Below, one piece after another: positions 19,330-31,049 of a DNA stretch of 64,000 nt. The notes under the pieces are model-generated. The model had not been told where the DNA came from. It saw only the letters and a program-made list of their open reading frames with translations, and did no database searches. The position numbers were made by a program, and so were the translations under genes. Positions within the stretch are counted from its first letter, which is position 1. Each line of letters opens with the position of its first letter. The stretch comes from Prorocentrum cordatum (Eukaryota; Sar; Dinophyceae; Prorocentrales; Prorocentraceae). Location: the NCBI GenBank assembly GCA_963575745.1, contig CAUYUJ010015686.1, forward strand, positions 253,435 through 317,434. Direction: 5' to 3'.

Positions 19330-20985
19330 CGCATCGCGGAATTCCACTTCAGCCACGCACCCAGGGACAGTGAATGACCGTTCGGTTCACCCCCCTCACT
19401 CTGACTAAAAAAATGTTCCCTGATTATTGTTTGACAATCGTTGAATATTCCTTCTGTAGACGAACGAACCCGACGTAATACAGACGAGGGAGCGGCCCGT
19501 GCCTGCCTTGTGCCAGCAGTCCGCTGGCGGCTGGGCGCACCGCGCCACTGGACACGGCGGCTCCTGGCGGGCGCGCCGAGGGGCCACGGGCGGTCCGCCC
19601 GCTCGCCGCTGCCGCCGCCCCTGCTGTCACCCCGCCCCCCCAAATGGCGATGCGCTGCGCTGCCGCCTCGCTGCTCCGGCAGGGCGCCCGCAGAGGGTGA
19701 ACCCACCACTGGACCTGGCCATCGCTCGGACGTCCATTCCCTGTGTTTTGCTTTTGGTATCGTGCGTCATTTTTTCGCCAAATGATCAAGGATGCTCCTC
19801 GATGGTCCTCGCAGAAGGAACAATGCACACGTCCGAGCGATGCCATGTGGACAGGCTCTGCCTATTCCGCCGCAGGTGCACGCTGCTTCGCCCGGCCTGC
19901 GACCCGTGTGGCAGAACGCTGCTGGCGCTCCCACATGCAACCTTTCTTTGCGGCACGAGCTGAGGGCTGGCTTCAAGACACAAAGACAGAAGAACACCAC
20001 AATCGGAAACGCCCTTCAGAAATGACGGCGGTAGTGGTAGCGATGCAGTCGCCCATGGGGAAGCCACGGGGCGCATCGTCTGCGGGCGAGGACTCCCAAA
20101 TGGCCAGGTGCCGAGAAAGGAGCAGGCAAGCGAATGAATACGAGTACACACAAGACGGCATGCTGCCGCTGGAGGTGGCACCGACTCCCAATGTCCAACA
20201 TAATCGAACCGGGCGAGCTGCTGCGGGTACTTCGAAGGCGAGGGACCGGCATCACTCTAGGCTCGGGGTCCTAGCGCCTCCGCCCCGAGTGCCTCAGAGA
20301 AGCAGCCGTGATCGCCGAACGCGCCTCTCACGAGGACTGGGGGCTCTCAATGCTGGTCGTGCGCTGCTCAGAGCCGGAGGCCGGAGGGGCCAAGCTACAA
20401 TCACGCACACCCTGACTGACTAACAGAAGCAAGGACGCTGTTTCATCGAAGCCTCCAGTGTAGCCAGGCGGCTTCCTAATTCACTCATCTCATCACAGGA
20501 AAGCACGGGTAAGGGGAGGGGCAAACCCCACGCTGCCTGTGACTGCTCTGTAAACGCTGGATGTCCTGGCCAAGGCCCTTTGGACCTCCTCCGCCTTGTC
20601 AGGAGGCGAAGGAAGCAACGGGGGAGGAAATCAGGAGGCAGATGAGAAGGAGCACGGTCAAGTCTGAAGATGCAAAGAACAAAAAAACTAGTCGACGCTC
20701 TAAGACGCAGGGTACCCGTGTGTCCTGTCTATCGCGAGTCCTCTTCATGTCTGAAGCATGGGTTGCGCTCGGAGGGGACAGCTGTCTGGGGGAACTCATG
20801 ACTGGGGCAAAACAAAAACGTGCCGATACCGACACTCCGCGGACTTTTCCTGGGGCACGATTTGACAACAGGGAGCTCCAGGGAGGTCCAGAGGGGCGAA
20901 GACAGGGGAAGAGCAGCGGGGCATCGCCATCTCCTCAGTCCTGCGGGCCCGTGTCCTCTCAAATCGGCCGATTCCGTAAACCTCA
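19330..20985. other. unique region with uncertain coding
   Basis: A plus-strand frame of 226 codons (19743-20423) and one of 142 codons (20561-20989) are the longest. Their sequences are mixed-composition and show no domain, repeat or codon pattern that separates them from background, and frames of similar length overlap on the minus strand. Possibly exons or UTR of an unrecognised gene. Confidence 0.35.
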
Positions 20986-20988
20986 GTA

Positions 20989-21147
20989 GGGGAAAAACAC
21001 ACAGACACAATTAATCGACGACTCCCAGGAAAATATTGGAAAATATGGGAAGTGGGGGGAAGACAAAAACCCAGAAAACATATATATATATATATATATA
21101 TGTATAATGGGGAATCCTGTTATTTGTGTGTATTTATTTGTGTGTCC
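20989..21147. mobile_element. short dispersed element with TIR-like ends, copy 2
   Basis: Starts GGGGAAAAACACACAGACAC then AATTAATCG and ends TTATTTGTGTGTATTTATTT then GTGTGTCCC, as in the copy at 3342-3485. The middle has expanded into a TA repeat. Both copies are preceded by CTCAG and followed by a TGG(G)CCCCTT segment, so the homologous unit may be slightly larger than drawn. Confidence 0.6.
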
Positions 21148-21149
21148 CT

Positions 21150-21720
21150 GGGCCCCTTTAAAACCGTCAACCCTGGATCCAACAAGCAATGACGGCGTCT
21201 CACGTTTACCTCCGCTGCCCGTCGACTCTCTCCGCCCGCGGACCCGCTGCCGCTGTACCTCCGCCGGCCCCGCGCCGAGGGCGAGGAGGCGTCGTGGGCG
21301 AGGCTCTGGAACGCCGCAGGGTAATTAGTCCCAGGCGCGCCGCCGAAAGGAGGCACGGCGAGATCTGAAACAGGGCGATGCCGGAAAAACGAAGCGGGGG
21401 GAGGGGGAGGAACGAGGAAGTGACGAGGAGCAGGAGAAGGAGGAGGAGGAGGAGGAGGAGGAGGAGAGGAGGGGAGAGGAGGACGGGAGAGGAGGGAACG
21501 GGGCCTTGCATGGATCCTGCGGCGCTCCCCAGGACCCGTTTGTTACACCGAGCTGCTCGCTGACTGTCCTGGGGCCGGTGGAAGGCCCCGGGGAGCCAAA
21601 AACAGCTAAAAACCTTAGGACACCTTTCCTTTTCATGGCGATCTGGGTCCACTCGGTCGGCTTTCGGTCCGTACATCGAGTCTCCAGAAGCCGTTCGGGA
21701 GGAGTCGGGGCCGGGCGGAA
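21150..21720. other. spacer with GGA microsatellite
   Basis: A (GGA)n run occupies about 21428-21500. The rest shows no gene. Confidence 0.45.
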
Positions 21721-21721
21721 T

Positions 21722-21853
21722 GGGGGGATAGCAAAGGGGGGGTTTGAGAATCAGCTCACGTAGCTGATTTTCCCGGCGCCTCCCGGCGCCGGAGGCGGGG
21801 CCGAAACCAGCTGCATGCAGCAGATTTCGTACCCCCCCTTTCCCGATCCCCCC
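21722..21853. mobile_element. foldback (long inverted repeat) element
   Basis: The left arm GGGGGGATAGCAAAGGGGGG then GTTTGAGAATCAGCT pairs imperfectly with the right arm AGCAGATTTCGTACCCCCCC then TTTCCCGATCCCCCC. Two smaller perfect hairpins sit between them, AATCAGCT-CACGT-AGCTGATT and GGCGCC-TCCC-GGCGCC. No ORF. Consistent with a MITE or other hairpin-forming element. Confidence 0.6.
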
Positions 21854-21859
21854 CTTCCG

Positions 21860-22660
21860 CCCGGCCCGGGAAAAAGGCCCCCGGGAGCTGACGCAACGCC
21901 CCGCAAAACTGCCCGGCGAGCCCGGCCGATGCCGCGCGCCGCTGGCCTCTGGCGAGCACGGCGTGCCAGGCGCGCCGCCCGCTCCCGCGGGGGCCTGTTG
22001 CTGGACGCCCCACCTCCGGCGCTGCTTCGGACGGGGGGGGGGGAGGCGGAACGGGCGGCGGCGCGGTGTCGACGTCGGCGTCGGCGCCGCCCTCGGAGGC
22101 ATGGACAAGAGGAAAGAGAAGGCGCACCACATCGGACGGAAGCTCCGTCCGGGCCCCCGGGCCACACGTGCCCAGGAGGCCCACCTCACCAAGCGAAGAG
22201 CGCCGCTTGCGAAACTGGGATGGTGGGATAACCTCCCCCTGCCGCGGACGAATGGGGTCCCCGACAGGAGGAAAAGACAAAAACGGCCAGCGGTGATCAG
22301 ATCCAACAGGGCGGCGCTGACTGCTCCTGGATCTGATGGACGGAGGTCACCAATTAGTTGACGCTCTGGTTAAGTGCTTGAGTGCTAGCAGTGAACGCGG
22401 TCTCTTGTTCTGCCTGTTGCTGTGGACTGGCAGAACTGAAATTGTACGTGAGAGCTTGCCTACGACCCGCGCGTGGTGCGAGCGTTCTGGCGTGACGACT
22501 TGCGTCTCTGCACACGGACCCGTCCCCATAGGGTTCCTGGTGGACCGCGTGGGGGGGACATGCTGCGTTGGGAGGGAACGGTCAGGGACACGATGGGGCA
22601 GGGTCACGATGGGGCGGAACGGTGCCACTCGCGTCGATGTGTCCTTCGGCCGTGTGGACG
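21860..22660. other. no recognisable gene
   Basis: Mixed GC-rich sequence with short frames on both strands; nothing diagnostic. Confidence 0.35.
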
Positions 22661-22663
22661 TTG

Positions 22664-22990
22664 TCAGTTGTCAGTATGGCGTCTCGGTGGTGGGTGAAAG
22701 CAGCCGTCGTCGCAAATGAGGGAAGCCCCGAGACCGACGGGGTCGAGGTCGTCCGCGGCGAAGTCGTCCAAGTGTTGGAGCCATGGGTCGTCGAGTTCGT
22801 CGAAATATTCTGGACCTGGTGGTTCAACCGCGGGAGATGGTCCTCTGTGCGCGGCAGTACCATGCCCTCCCTGACCGGTGTTGAACGGACTCATTTTCAT
22901 GTTGGACAGCTCCGTCCTGGAGTAACTATCCTGCGCGTCTGTGGGATAGAGTGAACGCGCGGTCGTCCTGGAACTGTCTCGAGGCATCAT
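22664..22990 (-). CDS. possible exon, acidic protein fragment
   Basis: A 108-codon minus-strand frame with EYFDELDDPWLQHLDDF, then AADDLDPVGLGASLICDDG. The composition is more protein-like than the surroundings. No domain recognised and no splice sites assigned. Could be a coincidental frame. Confidence 0.25.
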   Translation of the reverse strand: MMPRDSSRTTARSLYPTDAQDSYSRTELSNMKMSPFNTGQGGHGTAAHRGPSPAVEPPGPEYFDELDDPWLQHLDDFAADDLDPVGLGASLICDDGCFHPPPRRHTDN

Positions 22991-23380
22991 CCCGAAGCGC
23001 TCCCAAGGCTGAGAAACATCCTGCGAATAATCCCAAAAACCTCCAAAATGCTGACAAAGAGGTCACCCAGGGCACCCGCGATAAAATTAAACTAGTTGAG
23101 TTGATGTCCTCCTGGGGCACTCCCAAATCATTGTTGGTCCCTCTTCCTGGTGGGGCGATCTTGGATCTTGCGAGTGCTCCGCGAAGGCTTCAGGAAGCCT
23201 CCGAAAGGGTCTCCAGGAAACCGCCCGAGCCCCCGCAACAAAATTGAGTGTGTTGCGGGTGTTCTGGGTGGCTTCTTGCGGCCCTCACGGGGCCTGGGCT
23301 CGGCGCCACAGCACTGCGCCCCCAGGCTCTCTTGATGCCCTACGGGGGCACCCGACGTGGCCCAATATATGGTCCAGGGC
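22991..23380. other. spacer
   Basis: No gene seen. Contains GCGATCTTGGATCTTGCGAG and GGCTTCTTGCGGCC fragments of the GGCC/CTTGG family. Confidence 0.35.
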
Positions 23381-23605
23381 TTGTGCCCCCCCCCCCCCCA
23401 ATGCTGATGCCATTGCCCCCCCCCCCCGCGAGATGGTCCCCCACGCCCCCCCCCTGTGGGCGTGGCGTGGTGCTGCGCTGCGGTTCCCCACCCCCTGTGG
23501 ATGTGGTGTGGTGATGTGGTGGTTCAGAGGTGGGCGTGGCGTGGTGCTGCGCTGCGGTGCCCCCCTCCCCCCCCCTGTGGATGTGGTGTGGTGCTGTGGT
23601 GGTTC
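23380..23605. repeat. C-rich tract and 74-bp duplication
   Basis: Poly-C runs (CCCCCCCCCC) are followed by two copies of GGGCGTGGCGTGGTGCTGCG then CTGCGGT and CTGTGGATGTGGTGTGGTG, near 23459 and 23533. Confidence 0.75.
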
Positions 23606-23685
23606 AGAGGTCGTCGTCGTCGTCGTCGTCGCCGTCGTCCTCGTCGTCCTCGTCGTCCTCGTCGTCGTCGTCGTCGTCGTCGTCA

Positions 23686-23722
<37 letters not shown>

Positions 23723-23809
23723 CGTCATCATCGTCGTCACCGTCGACGCCGCCGCCGCGGGCGTCGTCGCCGCCGCAGCCGTCGTTGTCGTCGTCGTGGT
23801 CGTCGTCGT

Positions 23810-23871
<62 letters not shown>

Positions 23872-23877
23872 TCGTCA

Positions 23878-23924
<47 letters not shown>

Positions 23925-23930
23925 TCTGAA
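23606..23930. repeat. (GTC)n array
   Basis: About 320 bases of GTC/GCC triplets, the complement of the (GAC)n arrays at 25.5-29.9 kb. It is followed by two copies of ACCATACCATCTGGGGGG at about 23932 and 23970. Poly-Val/Asp/Ser/Arg frames are artefacts. Confidence 0.9.
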
Positions 23931-24119
23931 ACCATACCATCTGGGGGGGGGGCCCGAAGAATCCTGGGACCATACCATCTGGGGGGAGGGGGTGGGCCCG
24001 TGGGCCCTCGACCCTGGATCATGTATCCCGGAATTGCTCCAACCGCGCCCCAACGAAAGCAGAAACGACGTCATGCAAGAGAATGTATCAACTTGCTTGA
24101 TGACTACCCCACAGGGGTT

Positions 24120-25130
24120 CGTGAAATTAAAAAAGAATCGGCCGCACCCGAGGCTCGCCGATGGCTCCGCCAGGGAGAGCAACCGAATACATGTTCAAAT
24201 AACTACACAAAAAAACTGCAATTATTAAAAGTATGTCGCTATGGATGATGGATTAGTCATGCTAGGCCCCATGGCGTAATCAAAGCACTCAGCTTACTCT
24301 GCTAATGCCACAGGGTTTAATTAGAGAAAAGCAATCACTTCGGCAACGTCGTAGGCTCGCCGCTGGCTCCGCTTGGGGAGGGCCGAAATACATTTTAAAC
24401 CGAAAACAGTTAAGCGAATCGAATGCATGTCCTGAATCTACTGGATTCAGATGCAGCAGTTGGCGAATTGAAGAAGTTATGAAAATAGAAAATTTGTGCG
24501 TTGCAGGTTTATTGCGTTCGACCGTATGGAAAGAAAAACGAGAGACATTCAAAACATGTATTGTATTTGATGTATTTTATGTGTTCCGATCCTCTCCCGG
24601 GCGAGGCCGCCTCAGGAACGAGAGCCTTTTCGATTACTCAGTACATCCACAAGGATAGATTCAAATATTATCAGATTCGGCCGCGCCTGAGATTCGCCGT
24701 TGGTTCCGCCGGGGGGAATGCCGATTAAATAATTGCTTGAACGTATTGAATAATTCGATTAATAACTGCCGATTAATAATGTGTTGAATGATCAAATTAC
24801 TTGAACGTGTTGAATACATTCGGACTTCCAGCTGCGGCGATTGACTATTGAGCTACAGGGTAAAACCTGCACTGTATTTATTTGTCATGTTTGCCCCCCC
24901 ATGGAACATTCGAAAAAATCGAATTGCTTCTGTGTGCTCAATTTGTTTCCGTTTCTTACCTTCACTTTATGTACTCCGACGCCCTCCCAGCCGAGGCCGC
25001 GCGGACCCAGGCGCGACAGTTCACCGAATTGCGAACAAAGTCCATACGGCGCATGCAATAAATGGAATAACGTCGGTCACGCCCGAGGCTCGCCTGGGGT
25101 CGGCTAGGCAGAACGGCGACAGACATTCAA
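24120..25130. repeat. degenerate dispersed repeat with GGCTCGCCG module
   Basis: A module like CGAGGCTCGCCGATGGCTCC with variants recurs near 24150, 24350, 24690 and 25085, each followed by A/T-rich sequence with TTGAATAA or GAATTAA motifs. Spacing is irregular. No coding frame above background. Confidence 0.5.
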
Positions 25131-25271
25131 CGACCTAATTGAATTAAACCGATGTTGAGCCTGAATTGGTCGAGTGCATCAATAATTCCATTCGCCCCCG
25201 TTAAATGATGAAATAAATGAACTATATCTACGGATTTTATCTAACAGAATATGTACAGCCCAATGTAGAAC

Positions 25272-25420
25272 AGGTCAACCAGCGTGGACCCCAAACAATA
25301 GTTTCTTGCAGTCTACGCGGTGAAATCTATGTGGTGCAGTGCATGCGATGTAACCGATGTAATGCAAACTATGCGGTGCAATATACGCGGTGCAATCTAT
25401 GTGGTGCAGTTCACTTTGAC
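25272..25420 (+). mobile_element. LINE 3'-end remnant with short-repeat tail
   Basis: Begins CCAGCGTGGACCCCAAACAA, a sequence also found (on the minus strand) just after the coding end of the LINE at 53.2-59.4 kb and again at 59364-59490. It is followed by a tail of imperfect CTATGTGGTGCA and CTATGCGGTGCA repeats. No LINE coding sequence precedes it, so it would be a severely 5'-truncated copy. Confidence 0.5.
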
Positions 25421-25429
25421 CGTCTTGGA

Positions 25430-25725
25430 GCTGTCCTCTCCACTGCTCGTGCAAACATCTCGCCCTCCCACCCGCAACTTGGTCGCAAGATCTCTTAAGA
25501 CAAGACCTCTTAAGACAAGACCGTGACGGTGGGTACCACATGGCACGTGGCCACGACACCGACGCCGACGACGACAGCGACAACGACGACGACGGCGCCG
25601 CCGATACCGACTACGACGACAACGACGACGTCTCCAACGACTTCGACGACGACAACGAACACGACGACACCGACGACGACGGCGCCGACGACGACGACAA
25701 CGACGACGACATCGACGACGACGCC

Positions 25726-25756
<31 letters not shown>

Positions 25757-26755
25757 AAGACATTAACGACGACGACGACGGAGGACAACGACGCCGCCAA
25801 CGAAGACGACGACGACGACGACGAGGGAGGAGGGAGGACGACGACGGCGACAACGACGACAACGACGCGGGAGGAGGGAGGACGGCGACGACGCGAACGA
25901 CGAAGAAGGAGGGAGGACGGCGACGCAGACGACGACAACGACGAGGAAGGAGGAAACGACGACGACGACGACGACGACGACGGCGACGAAATAGGAGGGA
26001 CGACGACGAGACGCCGACGACGGACGACGACGACGACGACGAGGGAGGAGGAGGAAGGACGACCACGGCGACAACGACGACGGAAACGACCACGACGCCA
26101 AAGAGGAGGACGACGACGAACACGAGGAAAGTCAGAGGACGACGTAGGCTACGACGACGACGACGAGGGAGGAGGGAGGACGGCGACGACGACGACGACG
26201 ACGCCGCCGACGCAAGAGCGCGCGCGCACGCTTTTGTTGAAAATCCGTGTTGCGAAACCTTGTGTTATTGTAGGGTTTTTGGGCACACGATGTTGAATTC
26301 CTTCCGAAGCCGATTGGTTTTGAAGGATTTCGACATACGCGCGCGGGTACGCACTTCGTCCCGTTTTTTGCAGAGGACTCACACGCAAGGGCGTTCGACA
26401 GATTTCGACATGCGCGCGCGCGAAGCCCGTTTGGTAGCCTGTTGTGAAAATCTTGAAAAACCTGTGGTTTTCTTAAGATTTCGCAAGAGCTCACGCGTAA
26501 GCTTTTTTAGCAAATCAGCGTTGCGAAACCCAATGTTTTTGTATGTTTTTTGGAAACTCGATTGCGAGATCCTTCCGACACCGAAGGTGTTTGAAGGATT
26601 TCGGCATGCGCGCGCGACGACGCGCGCGTGTGCACTTCGTCCCATCGTGTGCAAGGGATTCGTGACAAAGTCTTATGTTAGAACAAAAGGTGTCCCCGCG
26701 TATCGTTTTTTACAGAAGGGGACCTCAGGGGGACCGATACCGGTTCCCCTGGGAT
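25430..26755 (+). repeat. higher-order repeat unit 1 with (GAC)n array
   Basis: Layout: a unique lead with CTCCACTGCTCGTGCAAACA, then CCGTGACGGTGGGTACCA, a (GAC)n array (about 25555-26215), then the GAAGGATTTC / GCGCGCGCG hairpin module twice, then GGTGTCCCC and a lead-in to the next unit. Units 2 and 3 repeat this order. Asp- and Thr-rich frames are artefacts of GAC. Confidence 0.8.
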
Positions 26756-27257
26756 AGTGTAAATTCATATTTAGGATGGACATGTGGTCATAATCATATA
26801 TGATTTACACACCCGAAAGGGAGACCGATAACGCCGAGGGGGGTAGAGTCTACTTTTTTGTGGAAAGGATAATGAATTTCTGTTCGCAGTGAATTGTCCA
26901 CTCCACTGCTCGCGCAAACATCCCACCCACCCACTCGCAGCTTGGTTTGCAAAATCTCTTGAGACCGTGACGGTGGGTACCAAATGGCACTTGGCAACGA
27001 CAGCGACGCCGACGACGACAGCGACAACGACGACGACGACGCCGCCGACAACGACTACGACGACACCGACGACGTCTCCAACGACTTCGACGACGCCGAC
27101 ACCGACAACGACGACGACGACGACACCGACGACGACGACGACGGCGACGCCGACCACGACGACGACGACGATGACGACGACGACGATGACGACGCCGACG
27201 ACGACGACAACGACGACACCGACGACGACGACGACGACGACGTCAACGACGCCGACG

Positions 27258-27290
<33 letters not shown>

Positions 27291-28069
27291 ACGACGACGC
27301 CAACGTCGACGACGACGAAGACGACGACGACGCCGACGCCGACGACGTCGACGAAGACGACGACGACGTCGCCAACGAAGACGACGACGAGGGAGGAGGG
27401 AGGATGACGACGGCGACAACGACGACAACGGCGACAACGACGACAACGACGAGGGAGGAGGGAGGACGGCGACGACGCGAACGACGAAGGAGGTGGAAGG
27501 ACGGCGACGCAGACGACGACAACGACAAGGGAGGAGGGAAGACGACGACAACGACGACGACGACGACAAAGACGACGACGGCGACGAAATAGGAGGGACG
27601 ACGACGAGACGCCGACGACGGACGACGACGACGACGACGACGAGGGAGGAGGAAGGACGACCACGCCGACAACGACGACGGAAACGACCACGACGCCAAA
27701 GAGGACGACGACGACGAACACGAGGAAAGACAGAGGACGACGTAGGCGACGACGCAGACGACGACGCGGGAGGAGGGAGGACGGCGACGACGACGACGAC
27801 GACGACGCAAGAGCGCGCGCTGTCGTGTCGCAAATCATTGTCGCGAAACCCTGCGTTTTTGTATGATTTTTGGAAACTCGATTGCGAAATCCTTCCGACA
27901 TCGACGGTTTTTGAAGGATTTCGGCATGCGCCCGCGACGACGCGCGCGTGTGCACCTCGTCCCATCGTGTGCTGGGATTCGTGAAAAAGTGCTATGTTAG
28001 AGCAAAAGATGTCCCCCTGTATTGTTTGTTACAAGGGAACCTCAGGGGGACCGATACTGGTTCCCCAGG
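26756..28069 (+). repeat. higher-order repeat unit 2 with (GAC)n array
   Basis: Starts GATAGTGTAAATTCATATTT. The shared landmark CCGTGACGGTGGGTACCA lies at 26965, 1444 bases after unit 1. The GAC array runs about 26995-27810, and the hairpin module follows at about 27885-27960. Confidence 0.8.
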
Positions 28070-29490
28070 GATAGTGCAAATTCATATTTACGATGGACAT
28101 GTGGTCAGAATCATAAATGATTTACATGCCCGAAAGGGGGACCGACAACGCCGGGGGGGTAGAGTCCATTCTCTTTGACCGCCTTGAAGCTGTCCTCTCC
28201 ACTGCTCGTGCAAACATCCCATCCTCCAACCCGCAACTTGGTCGCAACACCTCTTGAGACAAGACCGTGACGGTAGGTACCACATGGCACTTGGCCACGA
28301 CACCGACGCTGACGACGACAACGACAACGACGACGAGGGCGCCGCCGAAACCGACTACGACGACACCGACGACGTCTCCAACGACTTCGACGACGACAAC
28401 GACGACGACGGCACCGACGACGACGCCGACGACGACGATGACAACGCCGACGACGACGACGACGCCGACGACGACGACGCCGGCGCCGACGACGACGAAG
28501 ACAACGACGACGACGACAACGACGCCGCCAGTGAAGACGACGACGACGACGACGAGGGAGGACGGAGGACGACGACGGCGACAACGACGACAACGACGAG
28601 GGAGGAGGGAGGACGGCGACGACGCGAACGACGAAGAAAGAGGGAGAACGGCGACGCCGACGACGACAACGACGAGGGAGGAGGGAAGACGACGACGACG
28701 ACGACGACGGCGACGAAATAGGAGGAAAGACGACGAGACGCCGACGACGGACGACGACGTCGAGGGACGACGACGGCGACAACGACGACAACGACGAGGG
28801 AGGGAGGACGGCGACGACGCGAACGACGAAGAAGGAGGGAGGACGGCGACGACCACGGCGACAACGACGACGGAAACGACAACGACGCCAAGACGACGAC
28901 GACGAGGAAAGACAGAGAACGACGACGCCGACGACGACGACGACGGAGGAGGGAGGACGGCGACGACGACGACGACGACGCACAAGCGCGCGCACGCTGT
29001 TGTTGAAAATCCGTGTTGCGAAACCTAGAAATTCGGTATGATCTTTGGACACACGATTTTGAAACCCTTCCGAAGCCGAGAGGTGTTGAAGGATTTCGGC
29101 ATGCGCGCGCGACGACGCGCGCGTCTGCACTTCGTTCCGTCGATTGCAAGGGATTCTCCCGACGGCACGCGCGCAAGAGCGTTCGAAAGACTTCGACATG
29201 CGCGCGCGAAGCCCGTTTGGTAGTATTGTTTTGAAAAGATTGGACAACCTATGGTTTTCTTAAGGTTTCGGAAGAGCGCGCGCGGAAGTTTTTTTTTAGA
29301 AAATCGGTGTCGCGAAACCCTGTGTTGTTCTATGTTGTTTGGGACTTCGACTTTGAAATCCTTCTGAAACCTACGGTTTTTGAAGGACTTCGGCATGCGC
29401 GCGCGACGACGCGCTCGTGCGCACTTCGTCCCATTTGTCGCAAGAGATTATTGGAAACTTATGTTTGTTGATCAGCGAGAGTGCGCGCAT
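28070..29490 (+). repeat. higher-order repeat unit 3 with (GAC)n array
   Basis: Starts GATAGTGCAAATTCATATTT. The landmark lies at 28265, 1300 bases after unit 2. The GAC array runs about 28295-28985, and two hairpin modules follow (near 29070 and 29360). Confidence 0.8.
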
Positions 29491-29499
29491 AGTATTTGT

Positions 29500-29890
29500 T
29501 GCACGTCGACGACGACAACGACGACGACGACGACCACGACATCGACGACGACGACGACAACGCCGACGCCGACGACGATGACGACGCCGACGACGACGAC
29601 GACGCCGACGACGACGACGACGCCGACGACGACGAGGTCGACGACGCCGACGACGACGACGACGTCGACGACGACGACGACGACGGCGGCGACGACGACG
29701 ACGCCGACGTCGCCGACGACGACGACGACGCCGACGCCGACGCCGACGCCGACGACGACGACGACGTCGCCAACGAAGACGACGACAGCGACGAGGAAGG
29801 AGGGAGGACGACGACGGCGACAACGACGACAACGACGAGGGAGGAGGCAGAAGGACGGCGACGACGCGAACGACGAAGAAAGAGGGAGAA
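29500..29890. repeat. fourth (GAC)n array
   Basis: A further GAC array without the unit lead sequence, followed by a truncated hairpin module (GACGGATTTCGGCGCGCGCG) near 29910. Confidence 0.85.
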
Positions 29891-30060
29891 CGGCGACGCC
29901 GAAAATTTCTGACGGATTTCGGCGCGCGCGCGCGACGACGCGCGCGGGTGCACTTCGACCCGTTGTTTTTCAAAAAAGGTTCTCATGACGGCACGCGCAC
30001 GAGGGCGCTCGAACGATTTCGACATGTGCGCGCGAGGCCTGTTCGGCAGCGCTGTTTGAA

Positions 30061-30108
30061 GAGAGAGAGAGAGAGAGAGAGAGATATATATATATATATA
30101 TACACACA
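30061..30108. repeat. (GA)n and (TA)n microsatellite
   Basis: GAGAGA run then TATATA run then ACACAC. Confidence 0.9.
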
Positions 30109-30111
30109 CTA

Positions 30112-30145
30112 GAACCACGCGCGCGCTTCGCGCGCGCTTAGGTTC
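30112..30145. other. GC hairpin
   Basis: GAACC, AC, GCGCGCGC, TTC, GCGCGCGC, TTA, GGTTC: two nested perfect complementary arms. It lies directly after the TA microsatellite and before the 80-bp-type repeats. No T-run follows, so there is no reason to call it a terminator. Confidence 0.6.
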
Positions 30146-30179
30146 CAGCGAGCCCCAACTATAGTCTAAAATGTTCGGC

Positions 30180-30930
30180 ATCGGAGGACATTGATTGTCA
30201 CAAGGATCGTGCACCTCAGGGGGCCCCACATTCGGCCCATCAGACAGGCTTGGGTCCCCAAGCCCATGCAGGCACACCCTTCACAGGCTTCGCGTTCCAA
30301 AGGGAGACCCCCGTGATTCCATCCCCAGAGACGAGGTTCGCACAGTGGCACGCCCCTCACGAGGACCGTGCCCCGCAACTAAATGCATCTGCGGCACCAG
30401 AGGGGAGCTTCATAGCATCGGCCCGCTCACTTCGGCGCACCTCTCATACGGATCGTGGTCCGCAAAAACATCCACGGACGGCCCCAAAAACAAGGTTCGC
30501 ATCCCGCCGTCCCGCCTACTTCGGCGCACCTCGCACACGGATCGTGATCGTGGCCCACAGGGATCTCCACCCACGGCCCCCGAAGCAAGGTTCGCCCCGT
30601 GCCCCCCCCACGGCCATGGCGGTACACCCCGTCACGTGGATCATGCCCACAAGGAGCACCACCGAATTAAAGGCCCAGAAGGTTCGAACAACGCCCCCCC
30701 CCCGCCCTTGTAGGCGCACCTGTCGCACGAATCATGCTCCAGAACGGGCATCTTTGCATGGCGCCCCCGCGCCCATTTCGGAACATGCTTGGCACGGGGT
30801 GTGCCCGGAGGAGGTCCACCTGCGGCCTCAGTGGGCGTGTTCGCGCGACCCTTCACGCGGATCGTGCCCCACAATGAGTTCAGCGCACCCGTGCACTCGT
30901 GCCCCGCGGCAGCCATCTTTCCGCATTGCC
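30180..30930. repeat. diverged member of the 77-90-bp satellite family
   Basis: Eight or so imperfect units with TTCGGCGCACCTC then a CACACGGATCGTGGCCC-like segment and GGCCCC...AAGGTTCGCA. The unit order parallels the array at 62.4-63.4 kb (CATTTCGGCACACCCCTCAC, CGTGTCGTGGCCCC, GCTGCGTTCGCATG) but with many changes. Length differences break any frame. Confidence 0.55.
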
Positions 30931-31049
30931 CCGGCCTCTTTGGCTGTCTTAAAGCATTCCTGGCCCGTCGGACGCTGCCGAAAGTCGTTTTTGAGGCCTG
31001 TCTTCGCCCTCTTCGAGCCCGCTTAGAGCGCTTCGTGGCTGTCTCGGAG

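Noticed and set aside
25523-29988. Long Asp-, Thr- and Ser-rich frames
   Set aside because: Readings of (GAC)n arrays; the unit ends are non-coding and not in frame with each other.
30112-30145. Rho-independent terminator
   Set aside because: No T-tract follows the hairpin, and the setting is eukaryotic repeat DNA.
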